In this document: positions 11,948 to 24,284 of the stretch, piece by piece
Numbering within the stretch: the stretch's first letter is position 1
Layout: each line of letters starts with the position of its first letter
Source of the DNA: Erigeron canadensis
Taxonomy: Eukaryota; Streptophyta; Magnoliopsida; Asterales; Asteraceae
Direction: 5' to 3'
Assembly (NCBI RefSeq): GCF_010389155.1
Contig: NC_057768.1
Coordinates: 24,561,966 to 24,625,965, forward strand
Length of the DNA: 64,000 nt
Notes under the pieces: model-generated
Told to the model about the DNA's origin: nothing
Databases searched by the model: none
What the model saw: only the letters and a program-made list of their open reading frames with translations
Position numbers and translations under genes: made by a program

Positions 11948-12180
11948 GGTGATCCTGCTTAGCATTTAGTAGTAGAAGTTCTAATTCATGCAGCCAAGAA
12001 AGTAATAATTTGTAGAACTTGTACACTCATTAACTAAGAAAATTTATTTCGTTCTTTACAGGTATTGAATGGGTTGTTCGAAATACCATAAGGGGATCCA
12101 AGGCATTACCAATTTACCATGATGATGTCTCGGTCATTGTAATTCCACTCGAAGGAAGGATATGGAGATCATATGTGTAA
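11948..12180 (+). pseudogene. 3' end of a POLTERGEIST-type protein phosphatase 2C gene (relic)
   Basis: Two exon-like pieces match the C-terminus of plant PP2C phosphatases of the POL/PLL group, which signal in meristems at the plasma membrane. Piece 1 (11948-12026) reads GDPA, stop, HLVVEVLIHAAKK, where the family has GDPAQHL-EE-L-RAAKKAG. Piece 2 (12062-12180), after a TTTACAG acceptor, reads YHDDVSVIVIPLEGRIWRSYV and then TAA, matching the family end RYHDDVS-IVISLEGRIWRS. A CAG-to-TAG change creates the stop, and the segment between the pieces has lost the usual HELL-IPQG motif. No upstream exons were found, so this is an isolated, dead fragment. Family assignment is from remembered consensus only. 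Confidence 0.6.
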
Positions 12181-13449
12181 TCAACACACACTCTAAGATA
12201 GATATCACAAAATTAAAATTTTGCTTTCTGACATAAAAATAGCTAGATACAGTTCACCAACTCGACTTGTGCCCAATTTTAAATCTGTTCTTTTTCTATG
12301 ATGAGATTTCTTTGAAGGTGTAAAAAACTTTGCATCAGTGAGTAGTTGGATTCAATTTTTGTTGGCAAGTCTACAATTGTTGTGAAAATGATAAGCATTT
12401 AAGTATAAAATACAACTAATTAAATAATGAAGTAGGAATAGTATTTTAACTTTGGTAGTATCTTTGAAAAAAAAAAAGAAGTTCCTTCTTTAAATCTTTA
12501 CAGGCTAGAATTTTGTTAACTACACAAAGTATATTATTTCCCCTCCTAAATAACTCGAATGTCTAAAGATAAAATTTTTATCAGTTTGTTTTACCATTAT
12601 TTTTAGATTCAAAGAAGGCGATTCTTATTAATAAAAGTAAGGACGAAGTTTGGCGTAAGTTAGTTTGTGCTTGATAAATCCAGTGTTTAATCATGGTCAG
12701 TTATAGATTGTCTTTTTAAGAGTAAAAAGTAAACAAGGTTTGAAAGTAACTTTGATCTTAAACAAGGAGGGCAAGGTTACAAGTATAACTTTTCCGTTGT
12801 AATAAGCTTACTATCTTCCTTATTGTTGACGTCGTTAGTTGAATCCACATAAACATCTATTTTATCAGTTGAATCTATACGAATATCTATTTTATTCTAC
12901 ATAATTATTCACGTCAACGTCCATGATTGAGTTTGCTGTATATAATTTCGAGAAATCAATTATAAGAAATAAATAAACCGGTGCAACGCACGAGTTTCAT
13001 AATTCGCTTATTTGCACCCTTAGCTTTTATATCGGATATAGTTATTTACATCGCAATATATTTTAAAGAACTTTAAATAATCTCTCTCTCAAATATGTTT
13101 TTTGAAAGAGGACTTTCCCGGAGTGAAAGTATGTTACGAATTGAATAAATGGAGAGAAAAATAGCCTTGAATGAGCCTTCGAAAGCTTGATGCAAATAAA
13201 CATATTTTTGTTTACATCACAAGGGGTTAAAAAATCACCTCACACATAAATGAAAGTTAGAATTAAAATTTAGACAATCTAAACCTAAAATACAAATTGT
13301 TATGTTTGGGTTGGACTAATACGGAATAAACCACCAGCCCAAAGTGATACTTATATAAACCATAATAACCCTTAATCACACCCCCACCAAGGCAGCGCCA
13401 GATTCCTTCAAACACAAAAATTACTATTGAGTTGCATAGACAAATTACC
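12181..13449. other. Intergenic, upstream of RPS14 copy 1
   Basis: No gene. The last 120 bases hold possible promoter parts for RPS14 copy 1: GCCCAA (a site-II-like motif) near 13337, TATATAA at 13352-13358 and a degraded telo-box-like AATAACCCTTA near 13363. ACCGGTGCAACGCACGAG near 12980 resembles a Helitron hairpin, but no CTRR end follows. Confidence 0.35.
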
Positions 13450-15049
<1,600 letters not shown>

Positions 15050-15211
15050 TTCGAGTCTATGAAACTGTGGCATTTACAAGTGGAAATTTTTATGGATTTA
15101 TTCTGGATCAAGCTTTGTTCAGCAGTTGGTTTTTGATAATTTTGATAGATTTATGGCATTGTGTTAAGACCTTAATTTATACTAGTGCTTGTGGATGATA
15201 GTATGTTCTAA

Positions 15212-15493
15212 GGTCGCGTTTGGTTCACAGCATCTGATGGAATTGGAATTGAATTCCATTCATTAGTGCGTTTGGTTGCACAAAGAAGAGGGAATCTCAT
15301 TCCATAGGAATGTAAACATTCCATCATTTGATGGAATCTCCATTCCTTGAGGATGGAGGAAGGAATTTCATTCCTTTCATCACTTGAATTTTCAAAAAAT
15401 CAAAAACATTCCGTCAAATTTCATTCCTTCAAATTTCAATTTCTTTGAAAGATTTCATTCCTTCCCAAAACATTCTGTAAACCAAACGCGTCC
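15212..15493. mobile_element. PIF/Harbinger-like MITE with TAA target duplication
   Basis: 282 bp with ends GGTCGCGTTTGGTT and, inverted, GGACGCGTTTGGTT, flanked on both sides by TAA (15209-15211 and 15494-15496). It lies just past the RPS14 copy 1 stop, possibly within its 3' UTR or polyadenylation region. Same family as 6246-6535 but much better preserved, so a younger insertion. Confidence 0.85.
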
Positions 15494-15747
15494 TAACAGT
15501 TATATCCTAGACTTGTTTTGGTCCAAGATAAGTGTTCGCCAAATCATAAGATGAAATTCTTTTAATCCTAAATGTGGTACTCATTTTTTTAATGCCATCG
15601 AATTGAACCATCATTAATTTCTTAAATAAAAAGTCAGAAAGTAAAATTTAAGTATGTGCAACGTATTGATTTCATTCTATATGCTTATGTTTATATTCAT
15701 ACAGATCGACAGGTCTCTCTACTTTGTTTACTTTTCAGTGACCGTTT

Positions 15748-16124
15748 CACTACAAATAATGTTGCATCTATTTACACTTTTAGTTAGCGTGAACAATTTA
15801 AAATTTTTGACACGCTTTTATGTGTATAAAAATATATAGAACTAAAAGTGTGTACAAAATTCTCCACACTTAAAAGTGTGTAGAATTAAAAGTTCACACT
15901 TTTTTAGTGTGAACTTTCATAATTATTTTGTAACACCTCATTTGTTCACGCTACCTTTTTTGTTAGCGCGGACAAATGGGGTGTGACAAAATAATTATGA
16001 AACTTCACACTAAAAAGTGTGAACTTTTAATTCTACATATTTTTACCCACATAAAAGCGTGACAAAATTTTTAATTTGTTCACACTAACTAAAAGTGTGG
16101 ACAAATGCAACATTATTTATAGTG
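15748..16124. mobile_element. CACTA (En/Spm) foldback element, 377 bp
   Basis: Begins CACTACAAATAATGTTGCAT and ends with its complement ATGCAACATTATTTATAGTG. It is flanked by TTT on both sides (15745-15747 and 16125-16127), the 3-bp duplication of CACTA elements. Almost the whole element is one long inverted repeat centred near 15940. Within each arm, ACACTTTTAGT-like words alternate with their complements, giving palindromes inside palindromes. No transposase. Confidence 0.85.
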
Positions 16125-16149
16125 TTTGTACCTTTTTGGCATTGTTTTG

Positions 16150-16365
16150 AACCACACCAGGATTTTCACACCTATCCCACCGCCCACTGCACATCACCCT
16201 CACCATCGGACATCATCCACCCGATTTTCCACCCACACCACCGTACATCATCCACAACACCACACCATCGCCACCCACCACTCAAAACATCACCACCACC
16301 ATAGACCTACCATAGACCCCACCGCCACCGTCGGGATAGCTACAACCGCCACAGAAATCCGGCAT
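16150..16365. repeat. Strand-asymmetric CCA/CAT-rich stretch
   Basis: The plus strand is very rich in C and A (CCACC, CATCA, CACCA words) and almost lacks G. The histidine- and proline-rich ORFs predicted here are by-products of this composition. It may be internal sequence of a transposon. Confidence 0.5.
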
Positions 16366-16427
16366 AAAGTTGTTGATACAGTCTAGATTTTTTTCCCTTT
16401 CTTTGTTTATACTTATATATGTATATA

Positions 16428-16470
16428 CTAGGTCTTTTTACCCGCTCGATGCGCGGTTTTTCTAAAAAGT
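16428..16470 (-). mobile_element. Helitron 3' terminus
   Basis: Read on the minus strand: a hairpin with CCGCGCATCGAGCGGG, then TAAAAAGACCTAG followed by T. That is the Helitron 3' end (hairpin, about 10 bases, CTAG, insertion before T). The element would extend to higher coordinates; its TC 5' end was not located, so only the terminus is annotated. Confidence 0.55.
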
Positions 16471-16726
16471 TGATTAATTATTAACCTTACGATTTTTATG
16501 TAGACAATAAAGACCTCTTCTTCTAATTAAAAATATTTGATTTCTGGGGAGTTTTCTTTACACTTGTTATATAATCCGTTTAGACTTTAGAGTATATTTA
16601 ACCGTTATCATAAGAGCAAAACATGGGAAATTAGGGTTAATATGTAAAGACAATCTCATCTCAAATACATCAAACAAAGATTGATATTCCTTAAAGTTGT
16701 AGTAACTTTATAAGTAAAGTTAGAAT

Positions 16727-16825
16727 CACTACTAGAAAAATAGCCTTTAATGACACCTAAATTATGACACACGCATTTTAATGACAAACAAAAACGTGTG
16801 TCATAAAAATCCTGGAGTAATCCGT
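16727..16825 (+). mobile_element. CACTA element terminus (fragment)
   Basis: Starts CACTACTAGAAAAATAGCC, a typical CACTA end, followed by subterminal TTAATGACA and ACACGCATTTT / AACGTGTGTCAT inverted words. The partner end was not found. A run of 12 G at 16840-16851 follows. Confidence 0.55.
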
Positions 16826-17249
16826 ATGTTCAAGACAAAGGGGGGGGGGGGTCAGACCTCCCATATTACTCTTCACATCTTTGACCATGTTGCAAGGAGC
16901 CACCCGAGCAACCACATCTACGCACTTAGCAGGGCAAGGCAGGTACGGGTTAAGCTTAACACTTTCATCTAAATTACGAGCTCGATTTGCATCTCATATA
17001 GTTTAGGTGATTACATTACCTAAACATTCATCATATAATTTCATCTTAACGTTTGGTCCTTTAAACGTGTTAGTGCATGATTCTCAGTGACATGAGCATT
17101 CTAGATATGTGAAGTATATTTATTTATAAGTACAAGTCTAGTAATTATCTTGTAATTACCGTTTGTCAATTGGGATCCATTTATGTTTATATGTTTGTTT
17201 ATTATTTGTATTTTGCAGGTTTTAGACATAACATGTAAAAAGTCATTAA

Positions 17250-17580
17250 GTTAATATTGTTTCTACGTTTTACAGCAGTTAAGATATTAACTTAATGCAC
17301 TTCCAAAGGGAAGTTAAGATAATTGTGTTTCTACGTATTTACAGCAGTATAAACATTATCTTAAATACACACTTCCAATAGGTAATATAGACGACGTTGT
17401 TTCTGCGTATTTACAGCAGTTGAAATGTTGTCGAAGGCTAATGCTAGTTCTGCGTATATTTACAGCAGTTAAAGCATTAGTTGAGTTAATGTCGGTTCCG
17501 CGTCTTGACAGCAGTAAAGACATTAACTCTGAGTACAATGTTGGTTCTGCATCTTGACAGCAGTAAAGACATTTACTCAA
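17250..17580. repeat. Hairpin array 1: six modules with a common core and module-specific stems
   Basis: Six consecutive modules of about 45-60 bases share a core like TTCTGCGTATTTACAGCAGT, itself with a CTGC/GCAG mini-stem. Each core lies between arms that pair with each other but differ between modules: CATTAAGTTAATAT/ATATTAACTTAATG, TTAAGATAAT/ATTATCTTAA, GACGACGTT/AATGTTGTC (G-U type changes), CTAATGCT/AGCATTAG, GAGTTAATGTC/GACATTAACTC, and a weaker GAGTACAATGTT/GACATTTACTC. CACTTCC-A motifs separate the first modules. No coding capacity. Origin unknown to me. Confidence 0.8.
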
Positions 17581-17589
17581 CATAACCTA

Positions 17590-17861
17590 AGTGTTATTTG
17601 AGGGTTCTTAGGAACGAGCAAAAGTTTTGCTTGTTCAAGTAAGAACATTCAAATGGTCATTTGAGAGTTTCTAAGAAACAAGCAAAAGTATGCTTGTTCT
17701 CAAGAACTCTTAAATGGTTTGAGAGTTTCTGTGGAAACAAGCAAAAGTATGCTTGACCACAAGAACTCTCAAACGTTTAGTGTGTTCAGGGAAACACGCA
17801 AAACATGCCAAAACCCTAAAAGGCTTGGGCGTTAAGAAACACGCAAACCCATTAGGCTTTG
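17590..17861. repeat. Hairpin array 2: tandem 60-bp palindromes
   Basis: Three near-perfect palindromic modules follow array 1: ATTTGAGGGTTCTTA...TAAGAACATTCAAAT around GAACGAGCAAAA/TTTTGCTTGTTC; CATTTGAGAGTTTCT...AGAACTCTTAAATG; and GTTTGAGAGTTTCTG...AGAACTCTCAAAC. A looser fourth module contains ACACGCAAA. The array is cut by the inner LTR; past it, AACACGCAAATGGGTATTTGCGTGTT at 22398-22424 is a further module. Confidence 0.75.
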
Positions 17862-20581
17862 TGTAACACCCGTCATTTTAAAAATCTGGATTTCAAAAAT
17901 CTTTGCCAAACGACGTTTAAAAGGTAGCGGAAAAAGATCACTTTAAAACTGCCCCATCCTTAACCGGATGGTACTTTTCATAAAATGGTGTTACTAACAT
18001 GCATCATCAAAACAATATAAATGAAATCAAAGTTATGACACCAACATAAATGCCATCATCATTACAAGTATCATAAGTATAAATAAAGTAGCCGAAACAT
18101 AGGCTAAGGGAAGTCTAAGCATTCAAAAATCTATGCTAGTCTTCTTTATTGCATCTACCCCATCTCACCAAGCTAATCCTTTCCTAGCTCAAACCTGCTT
18201 ATCCTGAAGGACACAACATTTTCATAAAAGCAAGTGTTAGCTAATAAATTAGCTAAGTAAGATACACACAATTAATAAAACGTTCTTCATTTTACTTTCA
18301 CAAAACTTCTTCATAATATACTTATAAAAACATGACCACATTACTTATCAACCACAAAAATCGTAATATGATCCCACCTTTACTTATTCCCACATCCCAA
18401 CACATTTCAAATCATATCATCGTATACATACAGCTCAATCATCATGTCACGTCTTACATGTCTCACATAAACATATCACACGTATACGTATAGCACATGT
18501 AAAGTAATTACTTATAATTGTGCCTATCAACAATTATATCACACATATCAACATATCTTACTTAAATCTCACGTCACCTTGTAATCCTACATCTTAAATT
18601 AAATGTACATCTTTCTCACATATTCATATAGTTTTTTTATTCAACTTATTCCCACATCTTACATCTTTAATTAATTTACATATTACGCACTAGCTTTACA
18701 ACTAGCACGATTTCCCACGTCTTAACTTTTAGGAAAGGCAATGCCATTTCCATAGTATCCCGTTATGCTTTTAACATTAGTGGTTAGTCACTCCACCCGG
18801 AAATACTAGTCCCACGTAACTATGCCGCAAGGAGTCACTCGAGCGACCACATACGCACTAGCTTTTCAACTAGCACGGGTTAAGCTTAACACTTCCCACG
18901 TCAATCTCACATATTTTAGCTATAGCATTTCTCACGTATTTATATCTTTCTTACTTTTTACGCACTAACACTAAGGCTAGAACGGTTTCCCACATCTCTC
19001 ATTTTACTTAAACATTATGTACAATCACTACCTAATTAGTCTCACGTCTACTTTTGCATTTAATCCCACTAACGTGCACAACTCATAATTCTCACGTGTA
19101 TCTAGTGAACTAGACATTCACACTTAAGTTCCACATACAAGCCATCACATATCAACATTAAGGCATATCAACGACATTATCAACAACACATATCTGAAAC
19201 ATATCATGGCAACGTAATTATAAGCATCATACTTTATATGCACATATTTACTTATACTTTAAACGTCATGATATCAACATATATTATTTCAAAATGCATA
19301 CATTCCCACATGACCTCCCGTATAACCCGAAAAACCCAACACATATAAGATAATCCAATTAAGAGGTTAGAGGTTAATTATAGAAAACTACTTTTGTTGT
19401 GTCTCCAGCGCGAGAAAAGTCATGTATCTTACCTGAAATAGAATGATATTAAAATTGGACCCTTTATTCCTTGTGAACGTCCAAACACTTAAACTGCTAT
19501 ATAAATAAATACACTACTATCAGCAACAACGTTAACTTTTAACTTTATAAACACAAGTAGACACAAGTAGGCAAACTGATATATAATTTGTATGTCCTAT
19601 ATTTAAGATCCAAATTTTATAAAATTTCATGATATTAGTATTACATAAATCATTGCAGTACTAATCCATAATAGTGTAACACTAATTGGGACACAGTATT
19701 TCGATCTCCATGACTAGTTTTATGAAAATATTTATATTCAACTATATATGTCATAAGTTTACATATTAATACTCCAGTAAAAATTATCTAAATTACTCAC
19801 ATGGTGTCATGGATAAATTAGACTAGTCATGATCATCTAGAATACATATTAATTAGCTCACCAATGAAGCACATGAATAAATATCTGAATAGCATGCCTA
19901 AGCACTTACTGCTATTTGTCATATATATATTTCTTTTTTTTTTTCTTATTGCATGACTAAAGGAACTTAAAGCTAGGCATATTTAAAAAAACATTAGAAC
20001 TCATGCAGCACTCCTTCTGCACTTTCGAATTAATTTCGAACTTTTGTACGTCTGAATAAAAAATTATAAAATCTATACATCCTTAACATATATATCGATT
20101 ATATTATCTTTAGTTATATATGTACGTAACTCTTTTAACTAATACTCATAGACGGGTCGATATCGAGTGTTACTTGAGATTCTTCGAGAAAACCCCTAAG
20201 ACTACGCATATATAACCATGTCTCGTAACAATCATCGTATTTCATAGAAGAAAAGATTAAACGCGTTTAACAAAGTTTTACAACGAAAACCCATACGAAT
20301 TGCGAAATTCGACCGACTAACCCCTATATGGCAAACGATTCTAAAGAACGTACAAATCTAGTGAGAATTAAATGTCAATTACCTTATTCCCAAGTCGAAA
20401 GGATTACTCTTTATCGAACTCAATATTAAAATCACTTCCTACGGAATCGACTTAATTTCTCCGACTTTCGCTCCTCTCCTATATATTTAGTTATTGGGGT
20501 TTTTTGTTAAACTTATTTCGAGATCTGCGTTTATTCATTATAGGTTTTAGAAAACGGCCAATATATATATATATATATATA

Positions 20582-22073
20582 CTAGTGCTTAGACCCTGTG
20601 CGATGCACGGACAACCCTAAATAATTTTTCTTAAACTTTATTTTAAAATTGTATCAATGAATAAATATAACTGAGTTGGACATAATAAAAATATTCTTAT
20701 GAGTTGATTAATTTAAAGAAGAAGAATGCTAGATATACCTTGGGATTTATTAATGATATACGAGGGCTTAAAACGCGTACATTGCACGCCGAAGAGAAAT
20801 TGTAAAATGGATTGCCCATAGTAGACGCATATAAGAAGGACTATGTTGGTTACCTGGATGTGATAGGTATTATGAATTTTCTCCCACTTTGATATATAGA
20901 CCCACGTGGATGCGCTATAACCTTAAATAATTTCTTTAACACCAGTTCAAGCATGCATGTAGCGAATTAAATGTACTCCTATTACAACTAATGACCATTT
21001 TTAAAAAAATTAATGACTTCAAATGCATAGAAAAGTCTTATTTAGCACTAAAATAAACCAAATATACCTCATAATTTTCATCACAAATTTGATAGGCTGT
21101 TCTTTGTATAAGATTTGAAATTTGTTGATCATTCATTTTAACTTCAATAGCATCAGTGGCATCTACAATCCTAACTTGCACATTAAACCTACCAAAAAAA
21201 AAAAACAGAGATACAATTTTACCACACAACTTAATGATTATAGAGTTTTAATATGAAATATAAATATATATTATATATAAAATTGACGAGAACTCCCTCC
21301 TTGTTACATGAACAACAAATCCACATTTTGTTGTCCCTTAAAGCATCAATAATGTCGACTGCATCCATGTAGAGATCGGTCAACTTAACTTCTTGAGAAC
21401 AGTTCACATATTCCATTGAATACCATAACTGGTCGGTTAGAATAAAACCGATTGTTGCAACAACAACCACTTTATCAAACTGTCAAAATGAAAATGTTTA
21501 TACATTAGAATGTTAAAAAGCTAGTTATAAATTCGAAAGAAAGTTATGTTAAAAAGTAATCTAATCAAAAAAGAATTTTCACAAACAATGAATACTTACA
21601 TGTTCGTCCATCAGGATCATCTCAATACTACCTATGTTATTAACATCTCCATATAGAGGTTGCTTCCATAGCCGCAAATTCTAACCGTTATCGTACATGG
21701 CTTATTATTTGGACGCAAGTTTCTAATTGAAACATAGTTTAGTGAAGCCATGCTAAAATTGATCTGTTATGTGTTTACGTTTTGAAATGCCTTAAAACTG
21801 AATGAAAGTGGCCTTATATAGACATAGACATGCAAGGAAGTAACCGCCACAAGCAATACATGAACGGTTACATATTCAAATTTTCGAAAATTTGAACTTC
21901 TTGAAAGCATAACTAATCCGTTTTTGAAAATTTGAACTTCTTATAAAAGTAACTAATCCGTAGACCTTCCAAGGAGCAATATTGTAATGATTTTTGGGCT
22001 TTCTTGCATTTTTAAGCATGCCACATAGGCAATAACTAACAAATTTTAAAGTGAGATTTATATAATGTAGGGA
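20582..22073 (-). mobile_element. Helitron A carrying an RPA1-like gene
   Basis: Read on the minus strand it starts TCCCTACATTATATAAATC (5' TC) and ends with the hairpin CCGTGCATCGCAC, then AGGGTCTAAGCACTAG. It is flanked by A at 20581 and T at 22074, the Helitron insertion signature. Length 1,492 bp. The same two ends bound Helitron B (60671-61140). No Rep/helicase is present, so it is non-autonomous. A TATA-like TATATAAGGCC read on the minus strand near 21812 lies upstream of the carried gene. Confidence 0.85.
21045..21751 (-). pseudogene. Replication protein A large-subunit-like (DUF223/OB-fold) gene carried by Helitron A, broken
   Basis: RPA1-like proteins bind single-stranded DNA and are often carried by plant Helitrons. 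Exon 1 (21751-21600) reads MASLNYVSIRNLRPNNK, then TITVRI; after a 1-base loss near 21672 the frame continues RLWKQPLYGDVNNIGSIEM and LMDEH, followed by a GTAAGT donor. Exon 2 (from 21479 to about 21300) contains DKVVVVATIG and MWICCSCNKEG, the first half of the RPA zinc ribbon. Exon 3 (about 21196-21045) reads RFNVQVRIVDATDAIEVK, the following OB-fold strand. The second CxxC of the zinc ribbon is missing. Frameshift plus missing segment indicate a pseudogene in this copy. Whether it was captured from the host or inherited from an autonomous Helitron cannot be told here. Confidence 0.7.
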
Positions 22074-22704
22074 TACTAGCATCACTCCTAAATTATGGAA
22101 CTTCCCATATCTAATTTCAATACTAATTCCATATGATGTTTCAACCTTACTCATCAGCCTTTATTAATTCTACCTTTATTAATGTTAGTCCTTCAACATA
22201 GAAACGACATGACACTTCATTTAACGACATCCCGAGACTAATAAAAATATATGTCCTAATTAACATGCATGAATAGAAACACTTAACCATATTAATATAA
22301 TCACATAAACTTATTTAAAACACACATTAACTAACGGTCATAAACAACAAACTAACGGTCAACGTCTAAAAGTTTTAGGATGTTACACTTTACGTGTTCC
22401 TGAAACACGCAAATGGGTATTTGCGTGTTCCTGGCCACGCCTATATATATGGGTGTGTGCTCATGCGTGTTCCAACAAGAGTGTAGAGAGAGAAACGAGC
22501 AAATCCTAGAGAGAGAAAAATAAGAACATACGTAGTCTTGTCTTGGGGGTGATACTCGTCTCGTGCACGAACCGCAAGCACACACCCGACCCCCAAACGG
22601 CTCATAGACTTAGATTACCACGTGTTTGGTAAAGTGAGTCCGAAGAGCAGTTCCCCCGAGTGTTTATATTCACGCAAAAAGATATATATATATATATAGT
22701 GTTA

Positions 22705-23190
22705 ATGAAAAGTTATTTTGAGAACCTTTTTTTTTATGAGAACCTTTGAGAACTCTTCAAATCAAGCTCGACCGATGATTATTTTTTACATGAAAATTGT
22801 TTTTTGATTGTTTATAAGATAACTTATGTGTAATTTTGAAGTTTATAATTGTGTGGAGGCATGGATTATCATCCGTTATACAATCATGTGAAAATTTGGA
22901 TTCTTGATCACATGTGCACGAATATTGCTATGATTACATGTGATTGACTTGCATACATGTGATCATAGCAATATTTGTGCACTTGTGATCAAGAATCCAA
23001 ATCTCCACATAATTGTATAACGAATGATAATCCATGCTCCACACAATTATAAATTTCAAAATTACACATAAGTTATTCAGAAAACAATCAAAAAACAATT
23101 TTCATGTAAAGAACAATCATCGGTTAGACTTGATTTGAAAAGTTCTCAAAGGTTCTCGCAAAAAAAAGGGTTCTTAAAATAACTTTACCC
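22705..23190. mobile_element. MULE-type foldback MITE with 10-bp target duplication
   Basis: Arms of about 230 bp: left end ATGAAAAGTTATTTTGAGAACC, and the right end inverted GGGTAAAGTTATTTTAAGAACCC. It is flanked by exact copies of TATAGTGTTA (22695-22704 and 23191-23200). Long inverted arms and a 9-10 bp duplication are typical of Mutator-like elements. No transposase. Confidence 0.88.
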
Positions 23191-23492
23191 TATAGTGTTA
23201 TATATATCATCTAAAGGTTGATATAAAAACCGTAGGTTATCTCGAGGAATTTCCGCACCTCGACATATCCTTAAGTCGATCTCAGTTCGATAGAAGTACA
23301 AGACCCGGGGGACTTACAAAACGTGCACGTGTCATGGCAACTTACAAAGTCTAGTGAACTAGATAAACAAGCCATGTAATCATCACATTTCACATCTACA
23401 CATGCACATATACTTATCATCTATCATTGCATATAATAGTTCGAACATGTATCGTAAGTCATTACTATATATATACAATTGCGGTCGCCTTA

Positions 23493-24278
23493 TCTACAGC
23501 AAAGCAGCCAGGCAGGCTGCTGATTCAGCAGCATGCTTGCCTGCTTGAATTTTTTTTTTAATTCGTTTTTTAATCAAATTTTGTTTTTCTAACTTTTGTC
23601 ATGAAAGTTTCATTCTTTTTACTTTTTAACACATAAATTTGCTAAAGTTTTCGCTCTTCTATTTTTTGCCACATCTCTTGCATTTATTCTACTTTTTTTA
23701 CGAAAGTTTTGTTACTTGTGATTATTCTACTTTTTTCACGAAAGTTTTGTTTTATTTACCTAGCTTTTATACTTTTAATTTTGTAACTTTTGTCACGAAA
23801 ATTTCATTCGCTTACTTTTTACCACATAACTTTCGGTTTTTAAATTTTTGTCACGAAAGGTTCATTTTATTTTGTTATTGCACATAAGTTTGAACGACAT
23901 GAATGCTTCATCTTTTTTACTTTTCACCACATAACTTTTAGATCAGTTCTAACTTTTCTCAACGAAATAACTTTTAGTCTTCGCGGCATAACTTTCAATT
24001 TTGTAACATTTGTCAAGAAAACTTCATTTTCCTTACTTTTGACCATATAACTTTTAGATTTTTTTCCTTTGTCAACAAAGTTTCATATTGTTAACTTTTT
24101 ACCACATAATTTTAAAATTTTCAACTTCAGCCACCAAAGTTTTATTTTCTTTACCTTTTACCACATAAATTTTCACTTTTTAACTTTTGTCACACAAGTT
24201 TCATTTTATAAAACTTTTGCCACATGTGTAGATGTTAGGTAATGTCTCCCGGGGCAACGCCCGGGTACAAAAACCTAG
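23493..24278 (+). mobile_element. Helitron with internal degenerate minisatellite
   Basis: The 3' end is clear: hairpin CCCGGGGCAACGCCCGGG, then TACAAAAACCTAG followed by T at 24279. The proposed 5' end TCTACAGCAAAGCAG at 23493 has A before it, giving A|TC...CTAG|T. The interior 23590-24220 is a run of about ten diverged 55-65 bp units built on ACTTTTGTCACGAAAGTTTC and ACTTTTTACCACATAA. It has no real coding capacity; the ORF at 23639 only reads the repeat. Confidence 0.6.
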
Positions 24279-24284
24279 TTGCAT

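Larger units (their letters stand above)
17862..22387. mobile_element. Inner solo LTR (Ty3/gypsy-like), with nested Helitron
   Basis: Begins TGTAACACCCGTC and ends GATGTTACA, giving the TG...CA and TGTAACA/TGTTACA ends of an LTR. Flanks CTTTG (17857-17861) and CTTTA (22388-22392) fit a 5-bp target duplication with one change. Without the 1,492-bp Helitron inside it, the LTR is about 3.03 kb, long but within the range of some gypsy LTRs. Much of 18000-19440 is rich in CACAT/CACGT words and has few G on the plus strand. No PBS, polypurine tract or protein domain was found, so a solo LTR is more likely than a complete element. Orientation is unresolved. It interrupts hairpin array 2. Confidence 0.6.

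Noticed and set aside
12975..13000. CCGGTGCAACGCACGAG as a Helitron terminus
   Set aside because: Hairpin-like but no CTRR-T end at the right distance and no TC start found.
16095..16386. His/Pro-rich ORFs of 69 and 86 residues
   Set aside because: Product of a CCA/CAT-rich, G-poor stretch; two frames are open for the same compositional reason.
17356..17583. 75-residue minus-strand ORF with repeated motifs
   Set aside because: It is a translation of hairpin array 1; the repetition is explained by the DNA modules.
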